A stretch of 31,804 bases of DNA, from positions 44,031 to 75,834 of the forward strand of contig VHZZ01001324.1 in the NCBI GenBank assembly GCA_009801015.1, given 5' to 3'. A model generated the notes under the pieces. That model worked only from the letters and a program-made list of their open reading frames with translations. It made no database searches and was not told the origin of the DNA. Of the stretch, positions 9,838 to 22,200 are shown one piece after another (within the stretch, counting starts at the first letter, position 1; every line of letters begins with the position of its first letter). The position numbers were made by a program, and so were the translations under genes. The stretch is from Silene noctiflora (taxonomy: Eukaryota > Streptophyta > Magnoliopsida > Caryophyllales > Caryophyllaceae).

Positions 9838-12800
9838 TCAAGTGGCAGCAGGTGTACGACTTCTCAGCACCTCAGTTCGGTTGCTTCTCTCCATAGCTTC
9901 CACAAGCCATTCTACACTTTCTTTGATCCCTCTACTGCATTCAAGCCAAACCACAAATTTATCTTTGTCGAGTTACACAACACAGATAACAAAGAGGAGG
10001 AAATTGGTTGGTATGTCTAATAATCACATTTTTATCACCATAGAAGTGTGATCAACTGCCAACCTGCCAAAGGACTTAAGACCTAGTCAATTTTTTTGGA
10101 ATTGCCCCATACGTTCAAAAATCCCCCTCATAGTGAAAGTGGTGTGTCCAGACTGTCTACTGTCTAAGCATCAGGCTCGGCTATTTAGTGGAATATCCTA
10201 ATGTTTTTTCCTTAAAATTGAGTGTTCAGGTGTCAGTGTGAGATAATGTAGTGTTCCAAGTAACATAGCTAATAAAAGAAACAAACATGGAGCTAATGTG
10301 ATTTCCAGTTCAGGAGTTCCTGACACTAGGATTTACCCACCATAACATGAAACTAAAAAGAGTAAAAGGTTGAACAAAATTTACCCGTCATAGGCTGAAA
10401 CACCTTGGAACATATAGGCCCTCTCATCCAACTTTTTGAGGTCCAGATATCGAGCCACTTCTGCAGCTGATTCTGCTGAAGAAATATCCTGTCACACAAG
10501 AGAGGGAGTATGAAGATAGGTAAGTCACTGCGGCTTACAACATTAATCCTCATATTAACACCCTTTCCGGTTTCCATTTTTAGGTGTATGTACGAACTTT
10601 CCACTTGAAATATTTCTATTTTATACAGTATTTGTGGTCAAAATGGTTTGCAACCCCACATCTTCCATCAACCTACATTAACATTCGAGTAAGTCTCCTG
10701 AGAGACGTTTATTGAGAGACCATTTTACAGTTTCAAGAAAAAATGGTACTAAAGGTAATAAAAATAGGTACAAATCATGATTAAAAATAAAATAGGTACA
10801 TTTATCATGTAAAATGGGTAAGAAATTACAGTCACGGTCAATAATAAAAGGGTCACGAAAAGCATATAAATGGGTACGAAAGATTGGTCTCTCAATAACT
10901 TAGTGAGAGACCGTCTCTCCCAAGTTTTGGTGTTAACATTTACATATTACACGTTCCTTAATCTTTGCTCTAAGCACACCAAATTTATTCATGGACACAG
11001 ATAGTACCATGTAGCGTGTATGCATCAAGAAAATTTCCAACGGCCTGGTTAGATAAGTGGATGTCTACGCTACTCAAACACACTGTTAAGGTGTTCCCTG
11101 GTAGACAACGTGTAGTGTGTGACACTATTTTAATAATTTGAGCGACCATTGGATACGGTAAAACAAGTGTCTTGACTAATTATGTAGATATGGATCACGA
11201 CCCATTTTGAGAAACAAGACTATTAAAAGTATCCTCCTCTTGTATTGCCAAATATTTCTATAATGTTACAATATCACATTAATAAACTAGTGATCTAGTT
11301 TGTAAGGAGTACCAGCTACAAAAACAATCAATACAAATACAATAAGTTATGCATGAAACAATGAAAGAGGAAATTTAAATCTCCCTTTCGTTTTAAGCGG
11401 GCCGTTGCCTCTTCCCATTTTCTTCTTTTTTGGAGTGTTTTTTTTATTAGTACATTTTTTTACTTTTTACTTTCTCTTCTTGCTCTATTTTGATACCGCC
11501 AGTGTCATGTGTAATTCAGGCGGCTCGGACACGAGTCTAGGGTTGTATTTGCCGTGAGTTGCATAAGATACGCAAGTGCAACACTATGACTAAGTGAAGT
11601 GTGAATGTAACATAGGACTGCATGACATCAAACAAAAAAGTCATTTAGTTTCCTATTCACTTTCCTAAAGCATATAGTTGTGTCACTGTGTGTCCGTTGG
11701 TCAATACCAAAAGTATGTTTCAGAAGCTTCGCACCAAAAGTGACCAAATACCTGTTTGTTCGCTAGAATCAGAAGAGGAGCACCTTGTAAATCCTGGTGT
11801 CGAAGAACCTTTTCTGGAGATATCAAATAATCAGGATATTTTAGTCTTGAAACAATTTATTATCATAATGAAAATCCACATTAAAAAAGACAGAGTGGTA
11901 AAATAAACAAAAACTAACCCAGTGCAGACTTTGAGTCTTCAAAACGTGAAGGACTATTTGCATCAACAACATAAAGCACAGCATGAGCCTCTTCATAATA
12001 TTTCTCCCATATTGAACGAAGGCCAGGCTGACAAAGAAAACACGATACATCATCAAATATAAAAGCTAAAACTTAGTCTTAGAAGGTTCCTGTGGGATTA
12101 TAAAGTACCGAATGGAAGGTATAAGCTAAATGTATGATCAGCTTGTTAATAGTCAGCTAAATGGTGAAGCACTAACATCTTATTAGATTCAATGTGTGGG
12201 ACGAGGCTGGTTACAGTAAACTAGTAAACTGTGGTTGATGCACCCTACAAATAGAATTATGGATATATACGACTAGCCCTTAAATTTGCTAAAGAAACAA
12301 ATAATTTCAAATGCTCACAAAAAAATGAGCAATATACTAGAAAAACTATGAATGTATGCTAAGATAGATGTTGTGGCAGCTATAACTTGTAGGCTGTAGC
12401 TACCCTGGGAGCTAAGCTAGAATAATTTGTATTCGTCATGGAAAAATCGCATTTGTGCAAGTCATGGAGTTAAAAAAAGCAGAGAAGAATAGTTTAGGCA
12501 TGCGAAAATTTCTCAATCGCATACAGGGCCTATACCTGGCCACCCAGGTCCCAGAACACAAGTTTTGTGTTCGCCACTTCAATACGCCCAATGTTGAGTC
12601 CCACTGTTGGAACAATTCGATCAGGGGGAAGGCCTTCCAAATTTAAGTACTGTTCTTTCAACTTCTCCAGTAAAGTCTGAAAGATGTTGAAATCAATATT
12701 ACTACATGCAAAATATCTTTAGTTTGCTAGTCACAACTCACATGTCTGGCAAAGATTGATGTGTCAATTTGGGTAACTAAGCTGAAGTAAAATGATGACG

Positions 12801-13529
12801 GGAGGATAAATATTACTCCACTAAGTAGGAAAATATACCATTAAAGGACACAAAAATATATACGTAAATCCATGTTAAGTGGGCTTGATGACAATGTGCT
12901 TTACCTTCAAGGCTTCAACCAAGTGTTCAGAAATTCAAAATTTCAAATTACGTGTGCCTAATAGTTTCACTCCCAATGTCACCGGTCCGATGCCCAACTT
13001 AGGACAGGTAAGGAAGCCCATCGTAAAATAAGTTGAATGAACAAAGGCGCAATGGAACTTATCTCAAATAACACTTTCATAGTTTCATGTAATCAAGTCA
13101 AGACATTGAGGTGCTTCTCCCTTCCACCACAACTAAACTTGTTCAAATTTGATGACCGTACTAATGTACCATAAACAATTTACTCAATTATTGTGGAAGA
13201 TACAATCGTTAAGTACAAATGGCTTTCATAAAAATATAAGACACGAGTTTAACATACCAGAAGAAAGACAAACTATACAAAGGTTAAAACATTCTTACTA
13301 GTAAACAGCTAGGTATGAAACTATGCGCACACACCATAATACCATATCATGACAATATGACCAACAGAAGAGACAAAGAAAATATGTGGATTGACAGCGT
13401 ATGAGAGAACATAAACCTAGGAGCCGATGAACTAACCGTTTTCCCAGCCTTGTCGATTCCAAGAATAAGAACATGGAATTCAGTCTTACTGAACATATAC
13501 TTCCAGAGCCCATGAATAAGAGAAAACAT
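9838..13529 (-). CDS. ARFRP1: ADP-ribosylation factor-related protein 1 (ARF-like GTPase, six exons)
   Basis: A small GTPase of the ARF family. In animals and yeast (Arl3p) it acts at the trans-Golgi to recruit ARL1/GRIP-type tethers (family knowledge). Exons 13529-13437, 12676-12536, 12027-11919, 11813-11752, 10488-10385 and 9934-9838 join in phase to 201 residues, close to the ~205 of Arabidopsis. Visible motifs are the P-loop GIDKAGKT (24-31), switch I PTVGLN (54-59), WDLGGQ (73-78), NKQD split across an intron (133-136) and SA (166-167). The start MFSLIHGLWKYMFSK has no Gly2, so N-myristoylation is not expected, as known for ARFRP1. The neighbour inhibitor-2 is also its Arabidopsis neighbour by locus number. 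All nucleotide-binding residues are intact. A 5' UTR exon probably lies at ~14735-14622 (donor CTG|GTATTG). Confidence 0.96.
10693..10924. mobile_element. MITE-like inverted-repeat element in ARFRP1 intron 5-4 interval
   Basis: The left end reads tgagagacgtttattgagag acca. The right end (10885-10924) is tggtctctcaataacttagt followed by gagaccgtctctc, its imperfect inverse. The interior is AT-rich and non-coding. The ends resemble a short dispersed inverted-repeat family. I could not see a clear target duplication. Confidence 0.55.
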
Positions 13530-14018
13530 TATGTCCGCCTTCCTGATACTCCTTTTTCTCTTACACTGGTAAGAGCTACCATGTCCCACACTCTCGGACC
13601 TAAACACATAGGATAAACACAAATGTACAAAAAATGAACTTTTAAAGGCTAACATAAATATATTTCTTCGAATGCCAGATACATCAAAAGCGTTTTCATA
13701 AAATGACACTCATATTATCAGATACGCCATCAATAGATTCATTTCCGGGTAGCTCACACCATGCATCACTGGCATTATAGCTCGTAACAGAGTAGGGGCT
13801 AGCAGCGGTTGCCACCTCCTATGAAGTGTAAAAAAAATGAATCTTCATTAAAAAATTTGAAATTTTTTCTGAAGTTACTGTATTGCACAACTTAATCACA
13901 GACCTAAATTTTCAGCCTATTGCTTATCCCCAAACTTGGCACCACCATTAGTTATAATCACGACACTCCTATTCATCAACAGATCGGAGAGCTGAAAACA
14001 TACATCATTAGCATTATA
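13530..14018 (-). other. ARFRP1 5' leader and leader intron
   Basis: Upstream of the ARFRP1 ATG an AG|TGTAAGAG site at ~13566 could begin the leader piece attached to coding exon 1. No further coding signal is seen up to the MITE at 14019. Confidence 0.35.
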
Positions 14019-14106
14019 CTCTCGTTGTATCATCATTTGTTTATCTTTGCCTAAAATACTCCTCACAAAGAATATAAAAGTAAACAAATAATTGAAGCGG
14101 ACGGAG
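14019..14106. mobile_element. Stowaway-type MITE
   Basis: An 88-bp element flanked by TA on both sides (14017-14018 and 14107-14108). The left end CTCTCGTTGTATCATCATTT pairs imperfectly with the right end AAATAATTGAAGCGGACGGAG. The CTCCGTC-type termini and TA duplication are Stowaway hallmarks. Confidence 0.7.
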
Positions 14107-15515
14107 TAATGTATAACTAGTGCCGGCGTGCCGCCTCATGCCCTCATATAAAATGAAAAGGATGAAACTTTTTAATAAAACTTCCAGAAACTTTTCGCAC
14201 CCCGAAGAATTTTCAAAATTTTCAACCTATGGTGTGGCCTCCAAACTTCAAATACTGGTACCACCACCAGTTATAATCATGTGATGCACCTAAATCAACC
14301 ACAAAATGTTGTGCATTCGATTAAGCCGATAAATTTTTTTCCCTTATACTACACTAGGGAATTCAGTATCATCGTTAATCAACAAACTACTACTAAAACA
14401 CCGATTCATATCATAATTATATCATCAACTATGATAAGTCCGAATCCCAAATACATAATTAATCAATCATTAACAGTGTTATGCCATAAAGTAACACTTT
14501 TCGAAGCATCAAACACATGATCAACACTTAACACTAAGAAGATGATACGGTTTACGGAGTATAATCAATATAATAAATGTGGTGAAAATTGCAGAATGAA
14601 GAAAAGAAAAGAACAATACCAGATGAAGAATGCAGAATTATGAGGAAGCAACCAAGATATCGGAGTGTCGGAGATGAAGTTGAGACTTCACAGTGATACT
14701 TCCACTCTCGATACCGTCTTTTCAAGTTTTCGAGTTTTTTTTTTTTTTTTTGGTGGTGAGGTGTAAAGATTGATATTAATTGATCAAACAACCACAGGAG
14801 GTATGAGCTTTTTTAAAATTTACAAGTTATATTTTAATCTTTTTTATGTTAAAACTTAAAGTTAATTGAATTTATAAGTATAATTTTTAAGTAATGTTGT
14901 ATTTTTCTAAAACTTAATATTTAAGAGGGGGAACTCAAAAACTTTGTAGTAAAAAGTCATATTCTTTAAAATAAAACTCGAAAACTTTATTAGAAAACTC
15001 ATAAATTACATAATTAGATGTACTACCTTTAATGTATAATCTATGAACCACGGCGTCTGGAATCGAATATTTCCTTGGCTTTTTTAATCAAATCATTTTT
15101 TTTATCATTAAAATAATTATATTAACTTAATTAGTTAAGTCGAGATCTAACAAATTAATTAGCCTAATTTAATGTAGGGCTCAACATTATATTAACAGTT
15201 TTTGATGGTCAAAGATTGTATAACAGAGAAAAACGTTTTTTTATCAAAGTCTAGTAGCACCGATGTCAAAGATTGGATGGGGAAGCTTGTGTCTAGTGTT
15301 GGAAGCGTTGATAGACAATTTAGGGTGGCTATGTTGATGTCTCAATGGTTGTCGACCCTAGTGGCATATAGAGGTGAGGGAGTGGGACTTATGTAAGGAT
15401 GTTATTTATGCAAGTGGATAAGTTGGATGCTTTTTAGCGCATTATAACATCGTTTTAAAAGACACCGATTATTTTAGCTTATATTTAGATAAAAATGCAA
15501 AACCATTCTCCAGAC
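14107..15515. other. ARFRP1 upstream region and AT-rich intergenic DNA
   Basis: It contains the probable ARFRP1 5' UTR exon (~14622-14735), an 18-T run at ~14735-14752, and AT-rich DNA with no recognised gene. The 64-codon frame at 15202-15396 (+) has no familiar motif. Confidence 0.4.
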
Positions 15516-17026
15516 TAGGGGTGGTCAAACATTTAGGCATGGCTTAGCTAGTCGGACCCAAAATCGGCCCGGTGTAGGGATAGGTCAATATTGGTCGGTC
15601 GTAACGGTGATGGACCCCGTAACTGACCCGATCCAAGTCTGTCGAGTGTGGGTCGGGTTGAATTTCTTTGTAATACACGGTATTTTTAGTATAGGGACAC
15701 TCGGTAGAGTACAGGGTACTCGACCGAGTGCCCAATGGTGTAGGTCTGTCAGAGTTTTGGAAGTGGGGAACTCGACCGAGTGTCCGGTTCGTATCGGGTT
15801 TTAGCGGAAAGTATAAATATTAGAACGGGAAGCAGTAATTCATAATTATTTCGCTTTCTAAACAAAACCTAAACTCCGTTACTGCTTCTCCTTCTGATTC
15901 TTCTCTTCCGCGGCGCGTGTCTAATCATTTGTTGGGGTTTCTACGCATCGTAAGATCGTATTGGTAAAGGTAAGTCTTCGATTGAGTCTTTTAATATGTT
16001 GTTAGAACCCTAATTTCTGAATTGGGGGTTTATAGAAGGGATTGTGCCGTATTGTATGAATTAATGCGTTGTAGGAGGAGATTTCATAGAAGAGGCTTTC
16101 TGATTTGCTTGATTATTCTGAATTGCTGAATAAGGTAGGTTTTCCTACTCAATTGTCTGTTGAATTATATGCATATTAATGTGACGGTTGTACTGTGCTT
16201 ATGATGTTATTCTATGATTGTGATTGTGATGGCGGAGTTGGTGTGGTGGATGATGGTGTTGGGCATGATTGTTATGTGATCGGTATTGTGATATTGTTTG
16301 TGAGTCATTGTGAGAGGTGGTCTCACCTCCATTGTTCGCCTCCTACGTTCTCTCAGCGTAGGAGAATGTGCACATTAAAGGACTTGGGTTATTGTGGGTG
16401 GTTTAGGTGGTTGGCTGCGGTCTTCCACTGAGAGGGCTACATATTTCGGTGTGTAGTCGGCTACTTGTGATGTGGTGTGGTGTTGGTGGTGGTGTTGGTG
16501 GTGGAGGTGTAGTACTTTACTTTATATTTGCATTGTATCGTATATAGTTGTTCAGTTGATCGACCCCATTTAATGTTTTAAAAACTGTGGTGATCCATTC
16601 GGGGATGGTGAACAGTTAGTTTAGCAGGTAATGACGATGATGGTTGCTGACTACGCGGCGGGGTTAGCAGGGTGGAGTCACACGATATACATTAACTTCC
16701 ACAGACGATATTAGTTACACTTTTGTTTTAGTTTGGCTTTGTACTCCGTTTTTGGAGAAGGATTTTGTATTCAATAAACTATATTTATATTAATAATGTC
16801 TCTTTATTGTTTCTATGATGTTCACTGCCTCGGGAAACCGAGATGGTAGCATCTTTGTATTCAGGGGTAGTCCTTGGTAAGGTGTCTCAGAGTACGAGGG
16901 TGTTACATTTTTAGATTCAGTCTCAACCCTACATTCTAACTAATCAGACTAGTCTTTTCGCGGGTCACATGGACAGATTAAGACCGAGGGGTGAGACGGG
17001 TCGACCCTAAAGTTTGACCACCCCAA
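15516..17026. mobile_element. Short hAT-like element split by an LTR insertion
   Basis: The left end TAGGGGTGGTCAAAC (15516-15530) is matched inversely by GTTTGACCACCCCAA ending at 17026. TAGGGGTGG ends are typical of plant hAT elements. Without the inserted block (15669-16907) the element would be about 270 bp, non-coding. The flanks CTCCAGAC and GTCCTGAC (the latter at 17029-17036) are 6/8 identical and could be a decayed 8-bp target duplication, but the right boundary would then have to move by two bases. Confidence 0.6.
15669..16907 (+). mobile_element. Probable solo LTR of a retrotransposon
   Basis: The block starts TGTAATACAC and ends GAGGGTGTTACA; these ends are imperfect inverse copies with TG...CA termini. 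Flanks TTCTT and TTTTT are 4/5 alike, as expected for an old 5-bp target duplication. Internally it looks like an LTR. A U3-like part repeats actcgaccgagt. A TATA box (tataaata, ~15812) is followed by a leader and a GGTAAG splice donor at ~15968. The downstream half contains ccgagatggtagcat and aataaa. No gag or pol reading frame is present. I do not assign the family firmly; a Ty3-gypsy origin is possible. Confidence 0.55.
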
Positions 17027-17040
17027 GAGTCCTGACTAAA

Positions 17041-17396
17041 CCTAACCACAGAAGCTCTCGCTTTAAGAGAAGGCATTTTAGCAGCTAAATACTTAAGAAT
17101 CTCAAAGTTAATTGTGGAAGGTGATTATTTATGTCTAGTATTATCAAAGATGTAAAATTAGATCTTCAGTTTTTTGATGAAATGATAATTAAACATTGGT
17201 TTCGTGAAGCAAACAAAGTTGCCGACTTTATGGCTTTTATTGGCCATTCATGTCCAACTCTTTCGAGGTGTTTTGAAAGCCGGTGATTTCAACTTGCTTC
17301 TATCATTTGAGAGAATAAAATAGGTTGGTCCTACCTTAGAGAATCAATCTAGTTTTATTATCTTAAAAAAAAAAAAAAAAGTCCTAACCACGGAAG
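17041..17396 (+). mobile_element. 5'-truncated LINE with poly-A tail and target-site duplication
   Basis: The insert 17055-17382 is flanked by CCTAACCACAGAAG (17041-17054) and CCTAACCACGGAAG (17383-17396), 13/14 identical, and ends in a run of 16 A's at 17365-17380. The interior encodes the end of a plant LINE RNase H-like domain: EALALREGILAAKYLRISKL, then a frameshift, then IKHWFREANKVADFMAFIGH, followed by in-frame stops. So it is a dead, severely truncated copy inserted by target-primed reverse transcription. Confidence 0.85.
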
Positions 17397-19278
17397 TCAA
17401 CTCCTTAAATGAGAAAGTAGAGGGTGTTTTGGTTGAACAAAAAGTAGCAACCTACCCAAATACAGGACGTCTCTATACCCTCAACAATTGAAAAATAAAT
17501 CTCAATCTCAATTAGTTTCCCGGATTTCGTCTATTGATCCTCAAATTTGCTGAAATTTAATCAATACATTCCCGGTAATGATCTCATTTTCCCTAATCCC
17601 CTCGTTTTTTATTTTATTTTTTTAATTTTGTTTTATTTTATTTTAACCCTTGAAATATTACTTCATTGCCTCTTACCATGATGCAAACATGATTTTAGGG
17701 TTCATATGTAATCAATTAAATTAGTATTTTATTTATGTGGTATTTTAATTTATTGGGTTTTGATTGATTGTTGCTCTTTTGTTATTATGATATTTTTTTG
17801 TGGGGATTGTTGTTTTTTATTGAGGAATTAGCTGGGTATATGAGGATGCTTAGTTGTATTTTCATGTAGTTGATGTAAGTTTAGAGGTTAATTGTTGTCC
17901 TTTGGTTTTGGCGCAATGACCAAGGAAAGAGGAGTGAGCCAATTATAAGATGACAAGTGGACCAAATTGAGTGTGACGGATTGAATTGCTCATCAAATGC
18001 AATCCTAAAATAGAAAGGTCAACAATTGACTCAGACACCCAAAAATAGAATATGACAACAAATGACCGAGACGGAGGCAATATATCTAGTATTTAGTTGA
18101 GGAAATGTTATGCACTTTGACATTGTTGTTGGTCTCTTGTAGCCGTGGTAAGGCGGTTTTACACAAGTTGTGTGTAATATGGATCCAATTCACAAAGAGA
18201 TCATAAGGTCCCATCCTAGTGAAAAAGTACTTCTGAGTTATCAAAGCCATCCGTTTTACACTGTGCTTGTGTAAGTTGGTCTTACACAAGTAGTTGTGAT
18301 ATATCACTTTTTTGTAGTATTGACTCGTTATGTATACTAATTTATGGTAATTGTTAGAGACTGGAAGCATAACACGAAGGAAAGTAGGACGTAGTTGCAA
18401 CAGTGGATAGAGGTAGGGAATGGAATACCACATTACGTGGGTAATAGTTACCTACTTTCCAATTCCCGTCTTAGATATGGAGTAATATCTGACCCTCGGA
18501 ATTATATGGAAGTAACAATTGTTCACCACGCCTCACCTTCCTTCACCACTCGTTATTTGTCCTTCGCCAGTCACCACCATCACCTTCCTTACTGTATCCT
18601 CTGTTTGGAACTCGATTACTATTAATAACAATAGAATTGCATCCAGTCCAAGCGAGCCATTAGAATTAGGCCCATCCGAGGGAGACAGCAAACTTGTGCT
18701 GAACATAAGCAAATCCAAAACCTCTGTAGTTATTGGCAAAAACTGTAGCAGGCCTTTAGGTTATTTCATGCGTGAGAGGTGGCTAATGGTCCAATTCAAG
18801 TTAGTTTGAGGCCTTTGAGCTACTGTCGATCTCGCATCTTCTTTGAAAGTTACAAGATATGAGACTGATCCGCTTGTTGGTCAGTCACCAGTTTGGGTGC
18901 TCCTAAAGATTGGGGAGCATTCGTGTATACCAAAGTTCTGTTGAACTATACTTGTATCAGAAATAATTAAATTATTCTTGGGATGAGTTTAGATGGAGGA
19001 CATGTTAAACCTTGTTTGATTTGCTTTATCGGTTTCAATTTGTTGATGTTTATACTTCATACTGCTGCCCATTTGGACAAAATTCGTGTATTTCTGTACT
19101 GTCCTTTTTTGTTTTACGTCTCTCATTTCGTTAAACCTGTCCCAATCTTGTATAAGAGAATCTTTTACATGAACATTGTCTTGATGATAACTAGTTCTAC
19201 ACATCTGTTGTAAACGCAGGCCGCTTGCCGCTTGCTTTGCTTGCTGTGGATAGTCTTGGGAGATCACCACTTAGAGAT
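17397..19278 (+). other. Inhibitor-2 upstream region and probable 5' UTR exon
   Basis: A CT-rich, leader-like stretch at ~17460-17576 ends in CCCG|GTAATG and may be the non-coding first exon of inhibitor-2. 17930-18075 contains repeat-like sequence ending in gaccgagacggag. The open frames near 18400-18810 show no motif I recognise. Confidence 0.35.
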
Positions 19279-22200
19279 ATGGAGTATGTGACCTTTATGT
19301 TTATAATTTTTTTGTGTTGAATAGAGATGGTTGCGTGGAAACAGTCTATCCTTGTTTTCAATACAAGGGAAACACAAGGGTAAGGTCACACATACATTTG
19401 ACCACCTTACCCCTTCATAGGTGGGTTCTTTGAGGTACTTGTCTAATATTGTTGTAACTTGTAATTAGAGACATGCATAATTTCTCCTCTTTGTAGCAAG
19501 ACTAGCAATTGTGCTTTGTGTTACTAACGAGTGCTTTATTTTTCATTCATGCTCCTATAAATTTGGAGTTCTGGGTATGTAATTTCATAGGCATTTGTCA
19601 ACCATTGGCATTCTTAGCTTCTGGTGCACCTAGGTCCTCAGGCCCAGTTTTCACCATTTGCACGAGGCACGCCCTAGGCACACAAGGTGCAACTTTACAT
19701 CTTAGCGCTATTTGGAGATCAGATGCCCAAAATGTTACTCCTTCCACCCACACATTTTCACCCCATTTCTTCTAATATATGAGAGGAGTATTTTATTGAA
19801 ATGGGGTGAAAATGAGTGTGGAGGGAGTATTTTAAAATACACGTTTGTCTGCAAAAAAAATGTGTCCCGCATGAATAGAGGCTATGAGTCCTGAAATGCA
19901 CAGTTACGCCTCGTTGCCACTCGCCATGACTCTTCATAGCCTTGCTGTGATCTTACGTCTTTTAAAACAAATTAGACATTAACTATTAACGTACACTGTG
20001 CAGTTTGTAGGTGTAGCTAGGGCGCTGGGAAAGGGTGCTAAACATCCGAGCCCCCCTCTTACCTTGCTATTTGTGGGAGCTCGAGGCACTAAGCTTATGT
20101 TGTTGTTTTAATGTCAATTCAGGAATGGATGGACTTAAATGGCTTATAAGCATTATTTAAATGTTAAAACCTCTAAATTGGAGGAATGTAAGGCAGCCAA
20201 AAAACAGGTTCAAATGTTAATGATAGGCGATCCTGAGGCGGATCTCATAATGGTTAATGATTATTAGGCAACTAAATAAAGTTCCGTCACCCTGGGTATA
20301 TGTGTAATCCTTAACGAGGCAGTCGCTTCCTCTTCTCTCTCCTTGAGTCGAATCATAAATGTGTTCGTCTTGCGAAATGAGCCAGGAAAGGAGAATGTGA
20401 GAGACATTTAATATGATATGTATGGTAAATTGGTGAGTAAAGACAAGGGATAAGATGCAGAAAGTCTAGCACAGGGGAGAAACAAACTATTGAGTCATTG
20501 GATTCCAACTTCCAAGTAATTTAATAGCCATTTTAGGGGCCAGGTTCATAAGAAATGATTCGCTTGATGTCTGATGAATACAAATGACTTATCTTTAGCC
20601 GTGACATAAAAGGATTATTGTGTAGTTAACTTATTGGCATCCAATATTGTATAGACTGAATGATCTAATTTTTTTTGCAAAAGTTGCAGCTCTTTGAGAT
20701 AATATCCTGTGTCTTTGTGTCTCATCACTCATGTATTGTCACACACTTGCTTTTGCACTTATTAGGAACAGAGGACGTGTTAGGTGGAATGAGGACAATT
20801 TGGGGGAAATCGAGAAGAATAAACCTGTACGACAGAAGATCACTGAGCCTAAAACACCATATCACCCAATGATTGAAGATGATGGTTAGCATTTTAATTA
20901 TATTTCATTGGTACAGTTGACATCTGCATGGTTCTTATGTTATTCTCAAATATGTTGTAGTAGCTTGTAGTAAGTTTAAATTGTAGGCGCCATGTGCAAT
21001 TTTTGTTGTAGTTACTAATGAAAATAAAATGGGGACTATCCGGTAGTTCATTCTTCAGGCATGAAACTAGTAAAATTGGTGGTGTCTTTTTTAGCAAATT
21101 GCCGCTACATGTGCATTATTCATAACATGATTATCACTTCTAGCACAAACTTCCTCAATTTCAGAAATATTCTCTTGCAAATATTTGTAGTCGTGCATTT
21201 ATTGGTCTCATTCTGCGTAAATATTACTAAATCCTTCCTTGAGAAGGAAACAAGGATGACCTTCCTAAAAGGGTTTTGTTTCTATTTGGTTCAAAGTATT
21301 CTAATATTCTATATCCTCTTGGCTTGTTCAGGTTCTTTGTCTCCAATACGTGGGGGTACTTTCGATGAGTGTATTGATGCTGCTGAGCATGCTGAAGCTG
21401 TCCGTCATGCTTTGGATGATGTAGGTTCTTCAACTACAATGAGCACCAAGCAGTCTGGTGGCTGGACGTCTTCTGAGGATGAGGGTCAGGAGGATGATGA
21501 AGGTAGTTTTGCGGTGTAGCTTTCTCTCTCTTTTATTTGCTTCATAACTTTCCATTCCACCCTCTTTTTAGTGCATATATCAGGTTGTCCAGAGATTTAG
21601 CGGTGATGTTTGGTATGATCTTTTCTCAGCCATTGCTAGTTATAGCTGTCTACTTTTACAATGTGGATGAGCTGTTACTGTACAACAGTACTATCATGTT
21701 GCTTGTAGACTGAAAGTCATGCTCTTTGGTGTTATAACACCAGTTTTCTATTGATTTAAATTTTGAGTCTAGCTAAGTAACATATCTGTACGCAGAATTA
21801 TGACGTATCTGTACGCAGAATTATATCGTCTTCAAACAACACTACCTTGGCATCTCAAGAATTCCCGCAAATGGTGGGAGGTGGGGCTGCTGAGATGTAC
21901 GCAGCCTTACCAGGGTAGAAAAAAGAGAGACCCTTTTTGTTGACCTATATTGAAAATTGCATCAAGGATCAAACTGTTTTCCCAAAGAACAGAAAATCGT
22001 GTGGACAAATGTGATGTTCTCTCTGTTGAGCCAATGTCTTTGGGTGGTGGAGAATGAGTGTGGGACTCTGTAATCCACCTGCATGTGTTTTAAATAAAAA
22101 AATGGACGCAAAGCATGACTTAACCTATTGGTTGGACTGACCGAGTACTATTTTATATTTTTAAATTTTAATTAACTCTCTGTGTGGCTATTCGTCTGTG

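Noticed and set aside
18150..18310. Repeated ttacacaag words suggesting a MITE
   Set aside because: The copies do not form a consistent inverted repeat and no target duplication was visible.
18519..18809. 96-codon open frame with a VLNISKSKTSVVIG segment
   Set aside because: No family motif and no supporting exons. It lies in the inhibitor-2 upstream/intron region, and overlapping frames on both strands are similarly open.
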